Origin: Salvia splendens
Taxonomy: Eukaryota > Streptophyta > Magnoliopsida > Lamiales > Lamiaceae
Assembly (NCBI RefSeq): GCF_004379255.2
Contig: NC_056045.1
Location: 6,916,560-6,980,559, forward strand
Length of the DNA stretch: 64,000 nt
Direction: 5' to 3'
Made by a program: the position numbers and the translations under genes. Under the pieces are notes generated by a model. The model searched no databases, had not been told where the DNA came from, and worked only from the letters and a program-made list of their open reading frames with translations. Shown here piece by piece: positions 46,382 through 56,150 of this stretch. Positions within the stretch are counted from its first letter, which is position 1, and every line of letters begins with the position of its first letter.

Positions 46382-48255
46382 CGAGCAGGCGACGTGGCGG
46401 CTTATGATTGGGCAACGGCATAGCCGTTGCCTTTGAATTTTTTTTTATTTTAAAAATCTTTTTAAAATTGTATAAAATGATTAAAAAAAAATTCTAAATC
46501 CCAAAAATATGGCCGTTTTTTCCCGTTTTTTCTGAATTTTTTTTTTATTTTTTTTCCCCCAAAATCATCTATAAATACACGCATTCATCATTCATTTATC
46601 ACATCAATTCATCTCCCATTCATCTCTCATTCTTAAAATTCTCATACAAACTATCAACACATTCATCCCTCATTCAAAACCTCAAATGGATTTCACCCAT
46701 ATTATGGAGGAAGCGGAACGCGAAGAACAAGAATACTACGAACAACATCGTGCCGCTTACGAAGCATATGTCGCGGCGAATACCTCCGCTCCTCCTCCTC
46801 AACGAACCAGATCAAATCGGCGCTACATCCATCGTGACTGGGAGGGAGCCCACGAAAGGCTCGTTGCCGACTACTTTGCCGACCAGCCGCGGTTTCCGAC
46901 AGATTACTTCAGGCGCCGTTTTCGCATGTCAAAGCGCTTGTTCATGCGAATTGTCAACACATTGTCCGCACGTGTTGAATTCTTCCAAACAGGTCAAGAT
47001 GCAGCCGGCCGGCAAAGTATCACGCCGTTGCAGAAGTGTACGTGTGCCATCCGACAACTCGCTACTGGGCAAACGACCGACATCTTCGACGAGTATTTGC
47101 ATATCGGTGAGTCCACTGGAATCCTTTGTCTAAAGAATTTTTGCGAGGGCGTTCGTTCAGCTTTCGGGGATGAATTCATTCCGGCACCCAGCAACGATGA
47201 TTGCCAACGGTTGCTGCGTCTTCACGAATCAGTCCATGGCTTCCCCGGAATGCTTGGCAGCATTGACTGCATGCATTGGAGGTGGAAGAATTGCCCGAAT
47301 GCTTGGAGGGGGCAACACTTAAGCGGTCACAAAGGCGGCGGCCCAACACTTATCCTTGAGGCGGTCGCCGACTACCGCCTATGGATTTGGCATGCATATT
47401 TCGGCGTTGCCGGAGCCAACAACGTCTTGAACGTGCTCTATTCTTCACCACTCTTCAATGATGTGATGAATGGTGTAGCACCGGCGATCGACTTCACCAT
47501 CAACGGAAATACATACCACATGTGTTACTATCTCGCCGATGGTATCTACCCAAGGTGGTCGACGTTCGTGAAGACGCTCTACAACCCGCACGGCCCGAGG
47601 CGGGTTCTTTTTGCGCAGCGTCAAGAGTCCGCGCGGAAAGACGTTGAAAGAGCCTTCGGGGTCCTTCAAGCCCGATTTAACATTGTGAAGGCCCTGGCTC
47701 GGCTGTGGTACGTGAATAATATCGTCGACATCATGTTCACGTGTATTATCTTACACAACATGATAATAGCCGACGAAGGGCCAAGGGCGGCTAGCTTCTA
47801 CGACAAGGATGAAGCCGGAAGCTCAACAGCGAGGTCTCCCCCACGCCGAGGTGAGCATACGACGGTTGGCCAGAGGATCGAGACAAGGCACACAATGCGC
47901 GATACCCGAACCCACATTCAGCTACAAGAAGACCTAATCAAACACATGTGGGCGAAATTCGGCAACGAGTAGTGGTTTTTTTAATTTATAGTATTTTAAT
48001 TATGTAATTTTTAATTTTTAGGATTTTAATTATGTCGTTTTTTATTTTATTTGTCATTTGTAATATTATTTATGTTTTTTTAATGAATTTTAGTATTATG
48101 GAAATGTTTATGTTTAATTGAATATTAAATTAATTGTGCTCGTCCTTGCGGAAGAGCACAGTTGTGGGTATTGTGCTCTTGCCAGAGAGCAGGCATGAAT
48201 AGTACCGCTCGGGCCCACAACCGTGCCGCTGGCAAGAGCACGGTTGTGGATGCTC
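46205..48255 (+). mobile_element. PIF/Harbinger element with full-length transposase
   Basis: TIRs GAGCATCCACAACGGTG (46205, repeated at 46325) and GAGCATCCACAACCGTG (inverted, ending 48255). TTA duplications lie at 46202-46204 (also 46322-46324) and 48256-48258. TATAAATA at about 46571 precedes the transposase ATG at 46686. No ORF1 gene is present. Confidence 0.9.
46686..47972 (+). CDS. PIF/Harbinger transposase (second catalytic Asp replaced)
   Basis: Uninterrupted 428-aa frame from a true ATG, close to the usual family length. N-terminal block: YIHRDWEGAHERLVADYFAD and RRRFRMSKRLFMRIVNTLS. The helix-turn-helix-like segment ITPLQKCTCAIRQLATGQ follows. The DDE_4 (plant superfamily endonuclease) domain starts with GFPGMLGSIDCMHWRWKNCP, giving the first Asp. 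The second acidic position, normally GxNND-(I/L)NVL, reads GANNVLNVL: GTC where GAC is expected. The third, Glu, is present in RKDVERAFGVLQARFN. The C-terminus, CIILHNMIIADE, is normal. With Asp replaced by Val the protein should not cut DNA, though it might still bind element ends. The lost residue is a single-base change in an otherwise clean gene. Confidence 0.9.
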   Translation: MDFTHIMEEAEREEQEYYEQHRAAYEAYVAANTSAPPPQRTRSNRRYIHRDWEGAHERLVADYFADQPRFPTDYFRRRFRMSKRLFMRIVNTLSARVEFFQTGQDAAGRQSITPLQKCTCAIRQLATGQTTDIFDEYLHIGESTGILCLKNFCEGVRSAFGDEFIPAPSNDDCQRLLRLHESVHGFPGMLGSIDCMHWRWKNCPNAWRGQHLSGHKGGGPTLILEAVADYRLWIWHAYFGVAGANNVLNVLYSSPLFNDVMNGVAPAIDFTINGNTYHMCYYLADGIYPRWSTFVKTLYNPHGPRRVLFAQRQESARKDVERAFGVLQARFNIVKALARLWYVNNIVDIMFTCIILHNMIIADEGPRAASFYDKDEAGSSTARSPPRRGEHTTVGQRIETRHTMRDTRTHIQLQEDLIKHMWAKFGNE

Positions 48256-48266
48256 TTATTAGGATT

Positions 48267-49916
48267 TCACATTTCTCCATCCCAAAGCTCCTCTACTGAT
48301 TTGTGTTCAACATCAAACTCCACCCCCTTAACAACCCTGTTTTGTGGGATGTCCTTTATTTTCTCACCATCTTCATCTCTCAGCTTCCAATCAAAAACTT
48401 GAAGATTTTCTCTCATTCTCTCGCGATTGAAGCTCTTGACGATCATGCTCGCGCCTTGCTCACATATCCATCTCAATGCCACCTACACGTAGCACAAACG
48501 CAAACACAACACTAACATTTGTAATTTCACAAGGATTTCAAAACCTTAAAACTAAAATTTAAAATTGCAACATTAGCCGAAGTAAATTGGGTTAATAGTT
48601 TGTCAAAGTTATTGGTGGTCCTTGGCCCCATCCGAACTACGCTTTCTTGTTGTGACGGGCTAGTTTCGAGTGATCTAATTATTGATAATTTGTGGTAAAT
48701 ATATGTGTGTACCTGTGCAATTGTCTTGTTCAAGGAACCTGCAATGTGGTTAAGGATTGAATTCTCCATGACTGCATTGCTACCCCATGACGAACCAAGT
48801 GGAGAATATGCACTAACATGGATCCCTTTCTCTTTGCAATATTCCAACATCTTTTGTTGCTGCCACCCAACATTCATTTCAACCTGAAATAGAACAATAC
48901 AAGACCACTTAATTAAAACACTTTTTCCAAGTTTGGAGTTTTTACTGATAAGCCAAAGTTGAAGCATGGGTACATTTTTGCAAGATTGAACTTTGTTGTT
49001 TGAGTACTAAAACAAGGATACAGAATCGAATATTCATTTTATAATTAATTACCTGGTTGACAGCAGGTTGGATAGTGGCGATTTGGAGGAGAGCAGAGAG
49101 TTTGGTAGTGCTAAAGTTGCTAACACCAATAGATTTAGCTAAACCCATTCTGCAGCACTTCTCCATTTCCTCCCAAATTTCTTTCATTTCAAATTTCACT
49201 ATTTTAATTGAATTATCACTACTATCGACCTTTATGCTTACTGGCCAATGTATCATATAAAGGTTCACATAGTCCAACCCCAACTTCCTGTTACAAAAAA
49301 ATATCATTTAATGTTCAAGTCAATTAATTATTAAATTCTAATTCTAGATCATTAAATTAATCTTATAGACCATTAAGCTGTAATCATGAAACAATAAATT
49401 CTGATTTAATAATAGATCGAATCTAAATCATGAATTAATAAATTCTAACTACAGATCAACATACTATAACTATCAGTTTCAATTATTAAATCCTAATTTA
49501 AAGAGAAGCAATAGTTAATCAAATACTACTAATACATAATCACGAGTTGCGAACTTCCGCATGAAATTACAGATCCGTTGATGATTTTTCTTATTGATTT
49601 GAAAAAAAAGTTCAAAAAACGAATTCCTAATTTTGAAATTACCGGAGAGATTCTCGGAGGGCGGGGAGGACTCGATCGCGATGCGTGTCTGTCATCTGCA
49701 GCTTGGTTGTGACGAAGATTTCGTCGCGGCTCTTGACGAGGCCGCGCCGCCACGGCGCCGCCGTGTCGAGGTGGCGGTCCCGGCGGCGATGGCATCGACG
49801 AGCAGCGGCACGAGCTGCTCCTTCGGAAGCGGAGGGGATGACGCAGATCCGAGGCCTATCACCGGCATCTTGCGGCTTGAATTCAACAATATTTCTGGGA
49901 TTTGTAAGTTGTTCAT
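48267..49916 (-). pseudogene. Aldo-keto reductase (AKR4-like), exon 1 damaged
   Basis: NADPH-dependent aldo-keto reductase of the plant AKR4 type (chalcone/deoxymugineic acid/galacturonate reductase-like; the substrate cannot be told). Exons on the minus strand: 49916-49643, 49287-49053, 48883-48713 and 48482-48267. Readable: MPVIGLGSASS; VKSRDEIFVTTKLQ (catalytic Lys); LGLDYVNLYMIHWPVS (catalytic His); [65 protein letters not shown] then TGA. In exon 1 one base is missing where GYRHLDTAA is expected (GGGACCGCC), and about 14 residues after DTAA are absent, including the catalytic Tyr of the YG-E motif. Exons 2-4 look intact. A Harbinger target site lies 8 bp past the stop, and an hAT element begins 110 bp before the ATG. 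Confidence 0.85.
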
Positions 49917-50565
49917 ATCTGCTGCTCCAAATTGACAGATATTTGGTAAAATATCGGTGTTATCGATTTTGCGATAAAGTGTGCAAATGACGTGGATACC
50001 AATTACCAACTCCAACCTGACCAGCCTAGACATGCCCACCGGTTCCGGTTCCGGCGGTTAACCGACGAACCAGAACCGGCGGTTCAACGGTGGCCATTTT
50101 CCCGAACCGGAACCGTCGGAATTTGGGTCGCGGTTCGGTTCCGGTTCAAGATATTTCGAACCGGAACCGTCACCGAACCGGCGGTTCCGGACGGTTCGGA
50201 ACCGGCGGTTAACCGGCGGAACCGCCGGTTTGGGCGCGTATTTCAAGGCGTGTGGATGGGGCAGACCGGCGGCAGCTTTTCAGCTGAAAAACCGGCCGGT
50301 TCCGGCGGTTTTTGGGTCGTGAACCGGCGGTTAACCGTGAAAACCGGCGGTTAACCGCCGGTTCAGGGGGTTCCGGTTGCGGCGCGAGAAACGAGGCGAC
50401 ATGACGCAGCTTTTGCAGACGGTTTCGTTAACCGAACCGGCGGTTTTGCCCGGAAACCGGCGGTTCCGGCGGTTTTCCGCCAAAAACCGCCGGTTTTGCC
50501 GAAAATTCAATTTTTTTTTTCAAATTTCAAATTCGAATTCTTCCATTTCCCCCCCCATTTTTATC

Positions 50566-50573
50566 TATAAATA
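50566..50573 (+). promoter_or_regulatory. TATA box of the hAT-borne transcription unit
   Basis: TATAAATA, followed by a pyrimidine-rich leader (TTTCTCTCTTCAATCTCTC, about 50623-50641) typical of hAT transposase 5' UTRs. It would drive transcription through both hairpins. Confidence 0.55.
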
Positions 50574-50681
50574 CTCCCCTCTATCCTCATTTACATTCAC
50601 CCCACTCTTGTGTTAGTAAGAGTTTCTCTCTTCAATCTCTCAATTCTCTCTCTTTGTCTCCAATTTCTCATTTGTGCTATT

Positions 50682-50848
50682 GTACTGGAACACAAATTTA
50701 TATATGAAATCTGGATGAATGGGGATCAGATTATAGTTTAAAATGGGAAGCTGGGTTAACTGGCCGCCAATGAACCCAGCTTCCCATTTTAAACTATAAT
50801 CTGATCCTCATTCATCCAGATTCCATATATAAATTTGTGTTCCAGTAC
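50682..50848 (+). repeat. Inverted repeat 1: 76-bp arms with MORC-like coding sequence
   Basis: Arms 50682-50757 and 50773-50848 are complementary except for about two mismatches, with a 15-base loop. Read on the minus strand from about 50940 through the right arm, the frame gives IIKIYSPFDKYLIGEKVG, then GTGTQIYIWNLDE, a TGA where Trp would fit, then GSDYSLKWEAG. GT-x-I-x-I-x-NL is the pattern I associate with the ATPase region of plant MORC (microrchidia) proteins. The repeat structure is seen directly; the MORC assignment is from memory. Confidence 0.7.
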
Positions 50849-50949
50849 CATCTGCCTCAAAGATACCCACTTTTTCACCAATAAGATATTTATCAAATGG
50901 GGAATATATTTTAATGATCTTCAAGTACAATTCTTCTCGGAATCAACCA

Positions 50950-51297
50950 TTTTTTCTTGCAAAATGTTGCTCATTTTCTAAGCAAACACATATCAGCACG
51001 CCATATACACATTGTTGCATTTCTAATAAGGGCAATTTGATCTTCCAAAGCAATCAATGCATCTCGAACACACATAGTCAGAACATTATTCAAGCATCTA
51101 GCATGGAAAAAATCAGAACAAACTATCTATTAGTGCTAATTTTTTCCATGCTTGAATAATATTCTGACTATGTGTGTTCGAGATGCATTGATTGCTTTGG
51201 AAGATCAAATTGCCCCTATTAGAAATGCAGCAATGTGTATATGGCGTGCTGATATGTGTTTGCTTAGAAAATGGGCAACATTTTGCAAGAAAAAAGG
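50950..51297 (+). repeat. Inverted repeat 2: about 160-bp arms with hAT transposase fragment
   Basis: Left arm about 50950-51111, right arm about 51140-51297, loop about 28 bases. The left arm has a 7-bp extra CATCTAG near 51095 and a few mismatches. The right arm reads on the plus strand as NNILTMCVRDALIALEDQIA then PIRNAAMCIWRADMCLL and RKWATFCKKKG, the helical segment of a BED-type hAT transposase. The left arm is its antisense. Confidence 0.88.
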
Positions 51298-51586
51298 GTT
51301 AATCCTAAGGTAAGAGAACTACGTGGGCTTTGATTCCTCAATAAAATTGTGGATACGTAGGCAACTCAACTTAAATTTGAAAAGTTTAACTTTGAAAGTT
51401 TAAGTTGATCTCAAGCCCTTTTCAATTTTTCCTTTCCCCCCCCCCATTTCATGTTTTTTTTATTTACCTTCCGAGTCCCACGAGGCGACGACACTTGTAA
51501 ATTATATTATATTGTTGTATGTTGTTGTATTGTATACTTATGTATTGTAAATTGTAATGTATCGTTGTCCGTTACAACTCAAAATC

Positions 51587-51592
51587 AATAAA
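51587..51592 (+). terminator. Poly(A) signal of the hAT-borne unit
   Basis: AATAAA preceded by TTGTATGTTG/TTGTATTG-rich sequence (51510-51560), the usual far-upstream type of plant poly(A) regions. Confidence 0.5.
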
Positions 51593-52143
51593 ATTTATTT
51601 CATTTTCTCCTTATTCGTCTTATTTGTGCTTGAATTATGCATTGTCTTGTTCCAATTTATTGTATAAAGCCAAATTTCAAATTTAAAAAAAAAAAAAAAA
51701 ATTGAACCGGCAAAACCGCCGGTTCAAAAACCGGAACCGCCAAAACCGCCGGAAAACCGGCGGTTCCGAACGGAACCGGAACCGCCGGTTTTCGAACCGG
51801 AACCGGAACCGTGAAATAGCCTCACGGTTCGGTTCCGGTTCCGCCATCGACCGAACCGGAACCGGCGGTTCCGAACCGGAACCGCCGGTTCGTGAACCGT
51901 GGGCAACACTAGACCAGCCAATCGAATGAGTATTATTAACATTAAAACAAATTTTTATTCCATAAAATAAAATGACATTGCTTGGTATATACAGAAAAAA
52001 TTATAAGAATTATGGTGTTATTAATAAGATAAAATTTGATTATACAAAAGTTAATAAAATTCTTCTCACTTACTTTATTCTCTTTTACTTTATTCTCTCT
52101 CCATCTTTCCACCTTTTACATTTCCTACTTTATTATTCATTTA

Positions 52144-54000
52144 GAGCATCTCCAATGGCGGACGTCCGGTCGGACATGCGCGACGGGCGACCGGGACGTC
52201 CGCCATTGTGACAGGGGAGGTCGGATACGGACGTCCCGTGAGGACATCGGGTGTCCTTGGACGTCGGCGCGACGGGCGGGCGGACGTCCACCATTGTGGC
52301 GTGGGTCGGACGTCCGATTTTTAAAATTTTTAAATTTTTTTTAAACTCTATATATACGGCTCGTTGAATTTTATTTCATTCGCACCACTTGTGTTAACAA
52401 GTTTCTCTCTCTACATCTCTAATTTCAAGTATATCTAGAATGTCTAGTGACAGTGATAGCGAGAATGAATTGGAGGTCGCTGTGGAAGGTGCGATAGATA
52501 GGCTGCTACAGCAGAGGGTGCAGCGGCGGCAGCAGGCTGCGGTACCTCGGCCGATCCATCGTCGAACTACAGTACCCCGTGACCACATTGCTGCACATAT
52601 TCGATTGTATGCAGACTACTTCGCTCCGCAACCGCGTTTTGGGGAAGCCTTATTCCGGCGACGCTTTAGGATGCATCGTCCGCTGTTTCTACACATCGTG
52701 GGTGATTTAGAGAGAAGATACTTGTATTTTAGGATCAGGGAGGATGCAGCTGGAAAACCCGGACTCACGCCCTTGCAGAAGTGCACTGTCGCAATCAGAC
52801 AACTGGCGTACGGAGGCACGGCCGACATGTTCGACGAGTACCTCCACATTGAATTTTTGCGCGGGCGTGAGAGCGATATTCGGTGAGCGGTATCTTCGGA
52901 GTCCGAGCCCCGAAGACTGCCAGAGCCTGATAGATATGCATGGGTCGGTGCACGGGTTCCCTAGGATTTTGGGCAGCATAGATTGTATGCATTGGGAGTA
53001 GAAGAACTGCCCCGCCGCCTGAAAGGGGATGTACACTACTGGCTTCAAAGCCAAGCATCCCACGATGATCCTAGAAGCTGTAGCTGACTACCGGCTATGG
53101 ATATGGCATGCTTATTTTGGAGTCGTCGGGTCGAACAACGACATCAACGTTCTCCAGTCGTCGCCCCTGTTCAATGCTCAGTGCGCGGGCGTTGGTCCCG
53201 CCATCAGTTTCGTCGCCAACGGCAACCAGCACAATATGGGATACTATTTGGCGGATGTGATATACCCAAACTGGCCCGTCTTTGTGAAGACAATCAAGCA
53301 TCCGCTCGGACAAAAGAAGTCATACTTTGCGAGCCGTCAGGAAGCAGTGCGCAAGGATGTGGAGCGGGCATTTGGTGTGCTCCAGAGTCGATGGGCGGTA
53401 GTCAAGGGTCCTGTACGGCAGTGGTATATTCCCAACATCGGCGATGTCATGTACGCATGTATCATAATGCACAACATGATTGTCGAAAATGAAGGTGTGG
53501 AACTGACTCAGTGGACCAATGAAGATGATACGGGTGCAGGTCCAAGTCACGGCGTGGCCACCGCGAATGTGAATATGGGGGTACCTCATGGAGAGGTCGA
53601 GCGGATGCGTGCATTTGCCGACATGCGGCAAACAGATGCCCATGTTCGACTTCAGAACGATATTATCGAAGAGGTTTGGACGCGGAAGGGTTGACGTTGA
53701 TGTTAGTACTTTTTTTTGTTTTATTACTATGTAATTTTTTTTTCAAATCATGTATGTTTTTTTTAAATGAAGTTGTTAATTTTTTCCGTTCGTATTCGTG
53801 TTGAAATTTTATTTCCGTAAACGTAAATTGTTTTATTTGTGAATTTGTGATTTTTTTTTTATTGCGGGAAGTCATAGTGGGAAGGGCGATGGGAAGGGCG
53901 GATTGTGAAGGGGATGTCCTAATGACGTGGCAGTGGGATGGGAAGTCCTAGTAACGTGGCAGGAGGTGTTTTCGGGATGTCCTAGTGGATGTCCGAGTGA
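52144..54000 (+). mobile_element. PIF/Harbinger element, transposase pseudogene inside
   Basis: Left end GAGCATCTCCAATGGCGGACG preceded by TTA (52141-52143). Subterminal GGACGTCC units are repeated. The right end is diverged (GGGATGTCCTAGTGGATGTCC, about 53977-53997) and a matching TTA/TAA duplication is not certain, so the right boundary is approximate. Confidence 0.75.
52440..53694 (+). pseudogene. PIF/Harbinger transposase with intact D-D-E but frame breaks
   Basis: Starts with a true ATG (MSSDSDSENELEVAVEGAID). N-terminal block HIRLYADYFAPQPRFG, then FRRRFRMHRPLFLHIVGDLE and LTPLQKCTVAIRQLAYGGTA. At about 52850 a short deletion shifts the frame just after DEYLHI, removing the expected GESTAL-like bases. 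Reading then resumes with NFCAGVRAIFGERYL and GFPRILGSIDCMHWE (first Asp). TAG (52999-53001) and a TGA near 53022 follow. The rest is open: GSNNDINVLQ (second Asp), RKDVERAFGVLQSRW (Glu), CIIMHNMIVENE. Two stops and one frameshift make it inactive, in contrast to the 46-kb copy where only the active site is changed. Confidence 0.88.
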
Positions 54001-54005
54001 GTGTT

Positions 54006-54239
54006 AAACTTGGGCCAGTGTTTAAGAGCTTCAAGGATTGGATTCAGGAATTAAATTGTTACGAAAGAATTGGCTGCTTAGCGGAGTTACAGTACGCGAG
54101 TTTCAGAACACCCCGAAGATGGTAATGTGAACATCTTGTATGATACATGTGGTCCTCTAAATCCAATTATTTTCTTAAAGTCTAATTTTTGCATATTATA
54201 TTATTTCAAAAAGGTTGATCTTTGCATACTATTTGAGAA
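54006..54239. other. Short unexplained open stretch
   Basis: At about 54020-54120 the plus strand reads 35 codons without a stop (FKSFKDWIQELNCYERIGCL and onward). No family recognised; it may be an exon fragment or chance. Confidence 0.25.
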
Positions 54240-55074
54240 CGGAAAAGATTGACAAGTGAAGGATTTAAGAGAATGAGGTGGGCTTTCTTTTTAAATATGG
54301 GCAATGCCCCAAGTATATTTTTATGTGAAAATGATACAAATATTTGTCATGCCGTGTTTTGTTTTATTCTATGGAACCTATCTGATGTGGCTTTTGCCAT
54401 CAATGGATAATCGAATTCGGGTCTGTCTAGGGAGTGAGTCCCTATTCAGGCTAGTGTACACCTATGGAGATCGTGAGCCGTCTTTTGGGTCGGCCGGTCT
54501 AGTGACTTGGGATGTGGCCACATTCCTTGTCATCAATGGATCAAATATGGTAGATAGCTATGGGAAAATGGTTGATCAACCGAATTTTACAATGGAAATG
54601 ATTTTAGTGTCTCGGGCATTTTCAAAGTTAAACCCGAGGTCACTCAATGGTGGCATGATAAATACTTTTTATAAAATGTTTTCGACATGAGTCCACTGAG
54701 TGCATCAAGTACTCAGCCCTGTATTTCTTTTTTAAAATGTGCAGGTTGAGCGGTGACGAGCGCGGTGGGTGTTGAGCATAAAAGTGAAGAATGTCTATCA
54801 AATGCCTAGAATATGTTGTGTCTTCATACATAGCATTATTCTACTCTCGAAATGCTTCCGCTAAATATTGTTTCTTTTGAGTTCTTGTATCGCTGAAATA
54901 TTATTCATTTTTGAGTTGTTGATTGTTGAGATACTCTGATTTTATTCGAGCTATTCCTAGTTGTTTCAAGTTATGGTCGAGTTGTGTTGTTTTCCCCTTT
55001 CTTCCCCGCTTCTTTAATCCTCCCCTAGTCGCGATCAACCGTGTTTTCTATCCTTAGAAAATGCGGGCGTGACA
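54240..55074 (+). repeat. 3' part of a gypsy 5' LTR, plus orientation
   Basis: Diverged, reverse-oriented relative of the 28602 LTR: GACTAGTGTACAC-like and GTACTCAGCCCTG segments appear in the opposite order. It ends ...CTATCCTTAGAAAATGCGGG and CGTGACA at 55074. The left limit is approximate. Confidence 0.7.
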
Positions 55075-55077
55075 AAG

Positions 55078-55089
55078 TGGTATCAGAGC
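55078..55089 (+). other. Primer-binding site (initiator tRNA-Met type)
   Basis: TGGTATCAGAGC three bases after the LTR end CGTGACA. It marks the start of a plus-oriented gypsy internal region. Confidence 0.88.
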
Positions 55090-56150
55090 AATTTTTCTTT
55101 CCGCTCTGGACCCGAGAGTCTTTTTCTGTCTTAGTCTAGACTTGTTTCGCTAGACTAAAATAATAATGATAATAATTATGCATTGAAGGCTCAACATCCC
55201 GCTTCGCCACGCTCAATCAAGAAAGAGGTAATTTATTTTTATGAAAATTTTTATGAGAAAGTTTTCAGGAAAGGAGATGAGAAGCTATGGTTATGAAAAA
55301 AAGAGTATGTTTTACAATGGGATAGAAGAGCTATGGTTATTAAAACAAAGTATGTTTTACAATGGGATAGAAGAGCTATGGTTATGAATACAAAGTATGT
55401 TTTACAACGGGATAGAGGAGCTGTGGTTATAAAAAAATATATATATGTGTGTTTTGCGAGAAGTTGAAAATCTATGGTGATAGAAAGATGTATGTCTTGC
55501 AATGGGGTGATTTATCTTTTATGAAAAAAAATGATCAATGGAAATACTGTGTTTATGAATTATTCAAAAATTTTTGAGTTTCGAGAAAAATAGTTTTAAC
55601 TTTTTCGTTTGGAAAATTGAGCTATGGAAGTATGATGATATTTATGTTATGAGGTGCAAAGTATGATGCGTTATTCTATGGAGTGTTTTATACGATGGAT
55701 GAAAGTTTATGCGAAAGTATATTTTAGTTTTGAGTCAAAACTTTTACTTTAAAAGTGAGATGTGGAAATTTTAGGAAAGTGTGAAAGAGTTTGAAGAAAG
55801 CTTTTGTGTCAAAATTTTATGAATGCAAATGTGAAGTGCGAAAGTGTTTAGCTATGAGATGTGAAAATGTTGTGTGTTTATCTTGTGGTATGAATGACGT
55901 TAATTGTGGTAGATGTTGAGATGAGAGATGATGAAGTATGTGGCGAACATAGAGTGCTTATGTTGTAGTCTAGATTGAATACGCGCGAACCGTAGTTTTA
56001 AGTTGAAATAATCTATCACTTTCCCGAGTGACGAAAACGAGCTAGAATCTGAAAGGTTGGGGTGAACCCCTAATTTGTCAAGGCACGACGAGGCAAGGAG
56101 ATCAAGAGTGCGAATGGAGCTAGAATCTCCGCGCCTCGCCACTCTCCGAC
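55090..56150 (+). mobile_element. Gypsy leader region with 46-bp tandem repeats
   Basis: Non-coding 5' leader of the plus-oriented gypsy element; GGACCCGAGAGTC resembles the leader of the 35-kb element. 55284-55440 holds about 3.5 copies of a 44-46-bp unit (GAGCTATGGTTATGA...AAGTATGTTTTACAATGGGA). No gag frame is visible. Confidence 0.6.

Larger units (their letters stand above)
50027..51911. mobile_element. hAT element containing two inverted-repeat (hairpin) cassettes, 1,885 bp
   Basis: Exact 8-bp target duplication GACCAGCC (50019-50026 and 51912-51919). TIRs TAGACATGCCCACCGGTTC and, inverted, TAGTGTTGCCCACGGTTC. Both subterminal zones (50039-50510 and 51700-51900) are dense arrays of GAACCGG / CCGGCGGTT units. 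Internally there is a TATA-containing leader (50566 onward), two inverted repeats (50682-50848 and 50950-51297), a stretch of unknown origin (GAACTACGTGGGCTTTG, GGATACGTAGGCAACTC near 51320-51370) and a poly(A)-type 3' end. No complete transposase remains. Confidence 0.9.

Noticed and set aside
50039..50510. Regularly repeated short units considered as a CRISPR-like array
   Set aside because: Units are 7-15 bp, irregularly spaced, mirrored at the other element end, and the genome is a plant.
49992..50616. Frames rich in RNRRF / EPAVPDG-type repeats, also at 51702-51942
   Set aside because: Produced by the GAACCGG/CCGGCGGTT subterminal arrays of the hAT element, not coding.
54304..54690. 128-codon plus-strand frame with membrane-like start
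   Set aside because: It overlaps gypsy LTR sequence related to the 28602 LTR in reverse orientation; no homology recognised.
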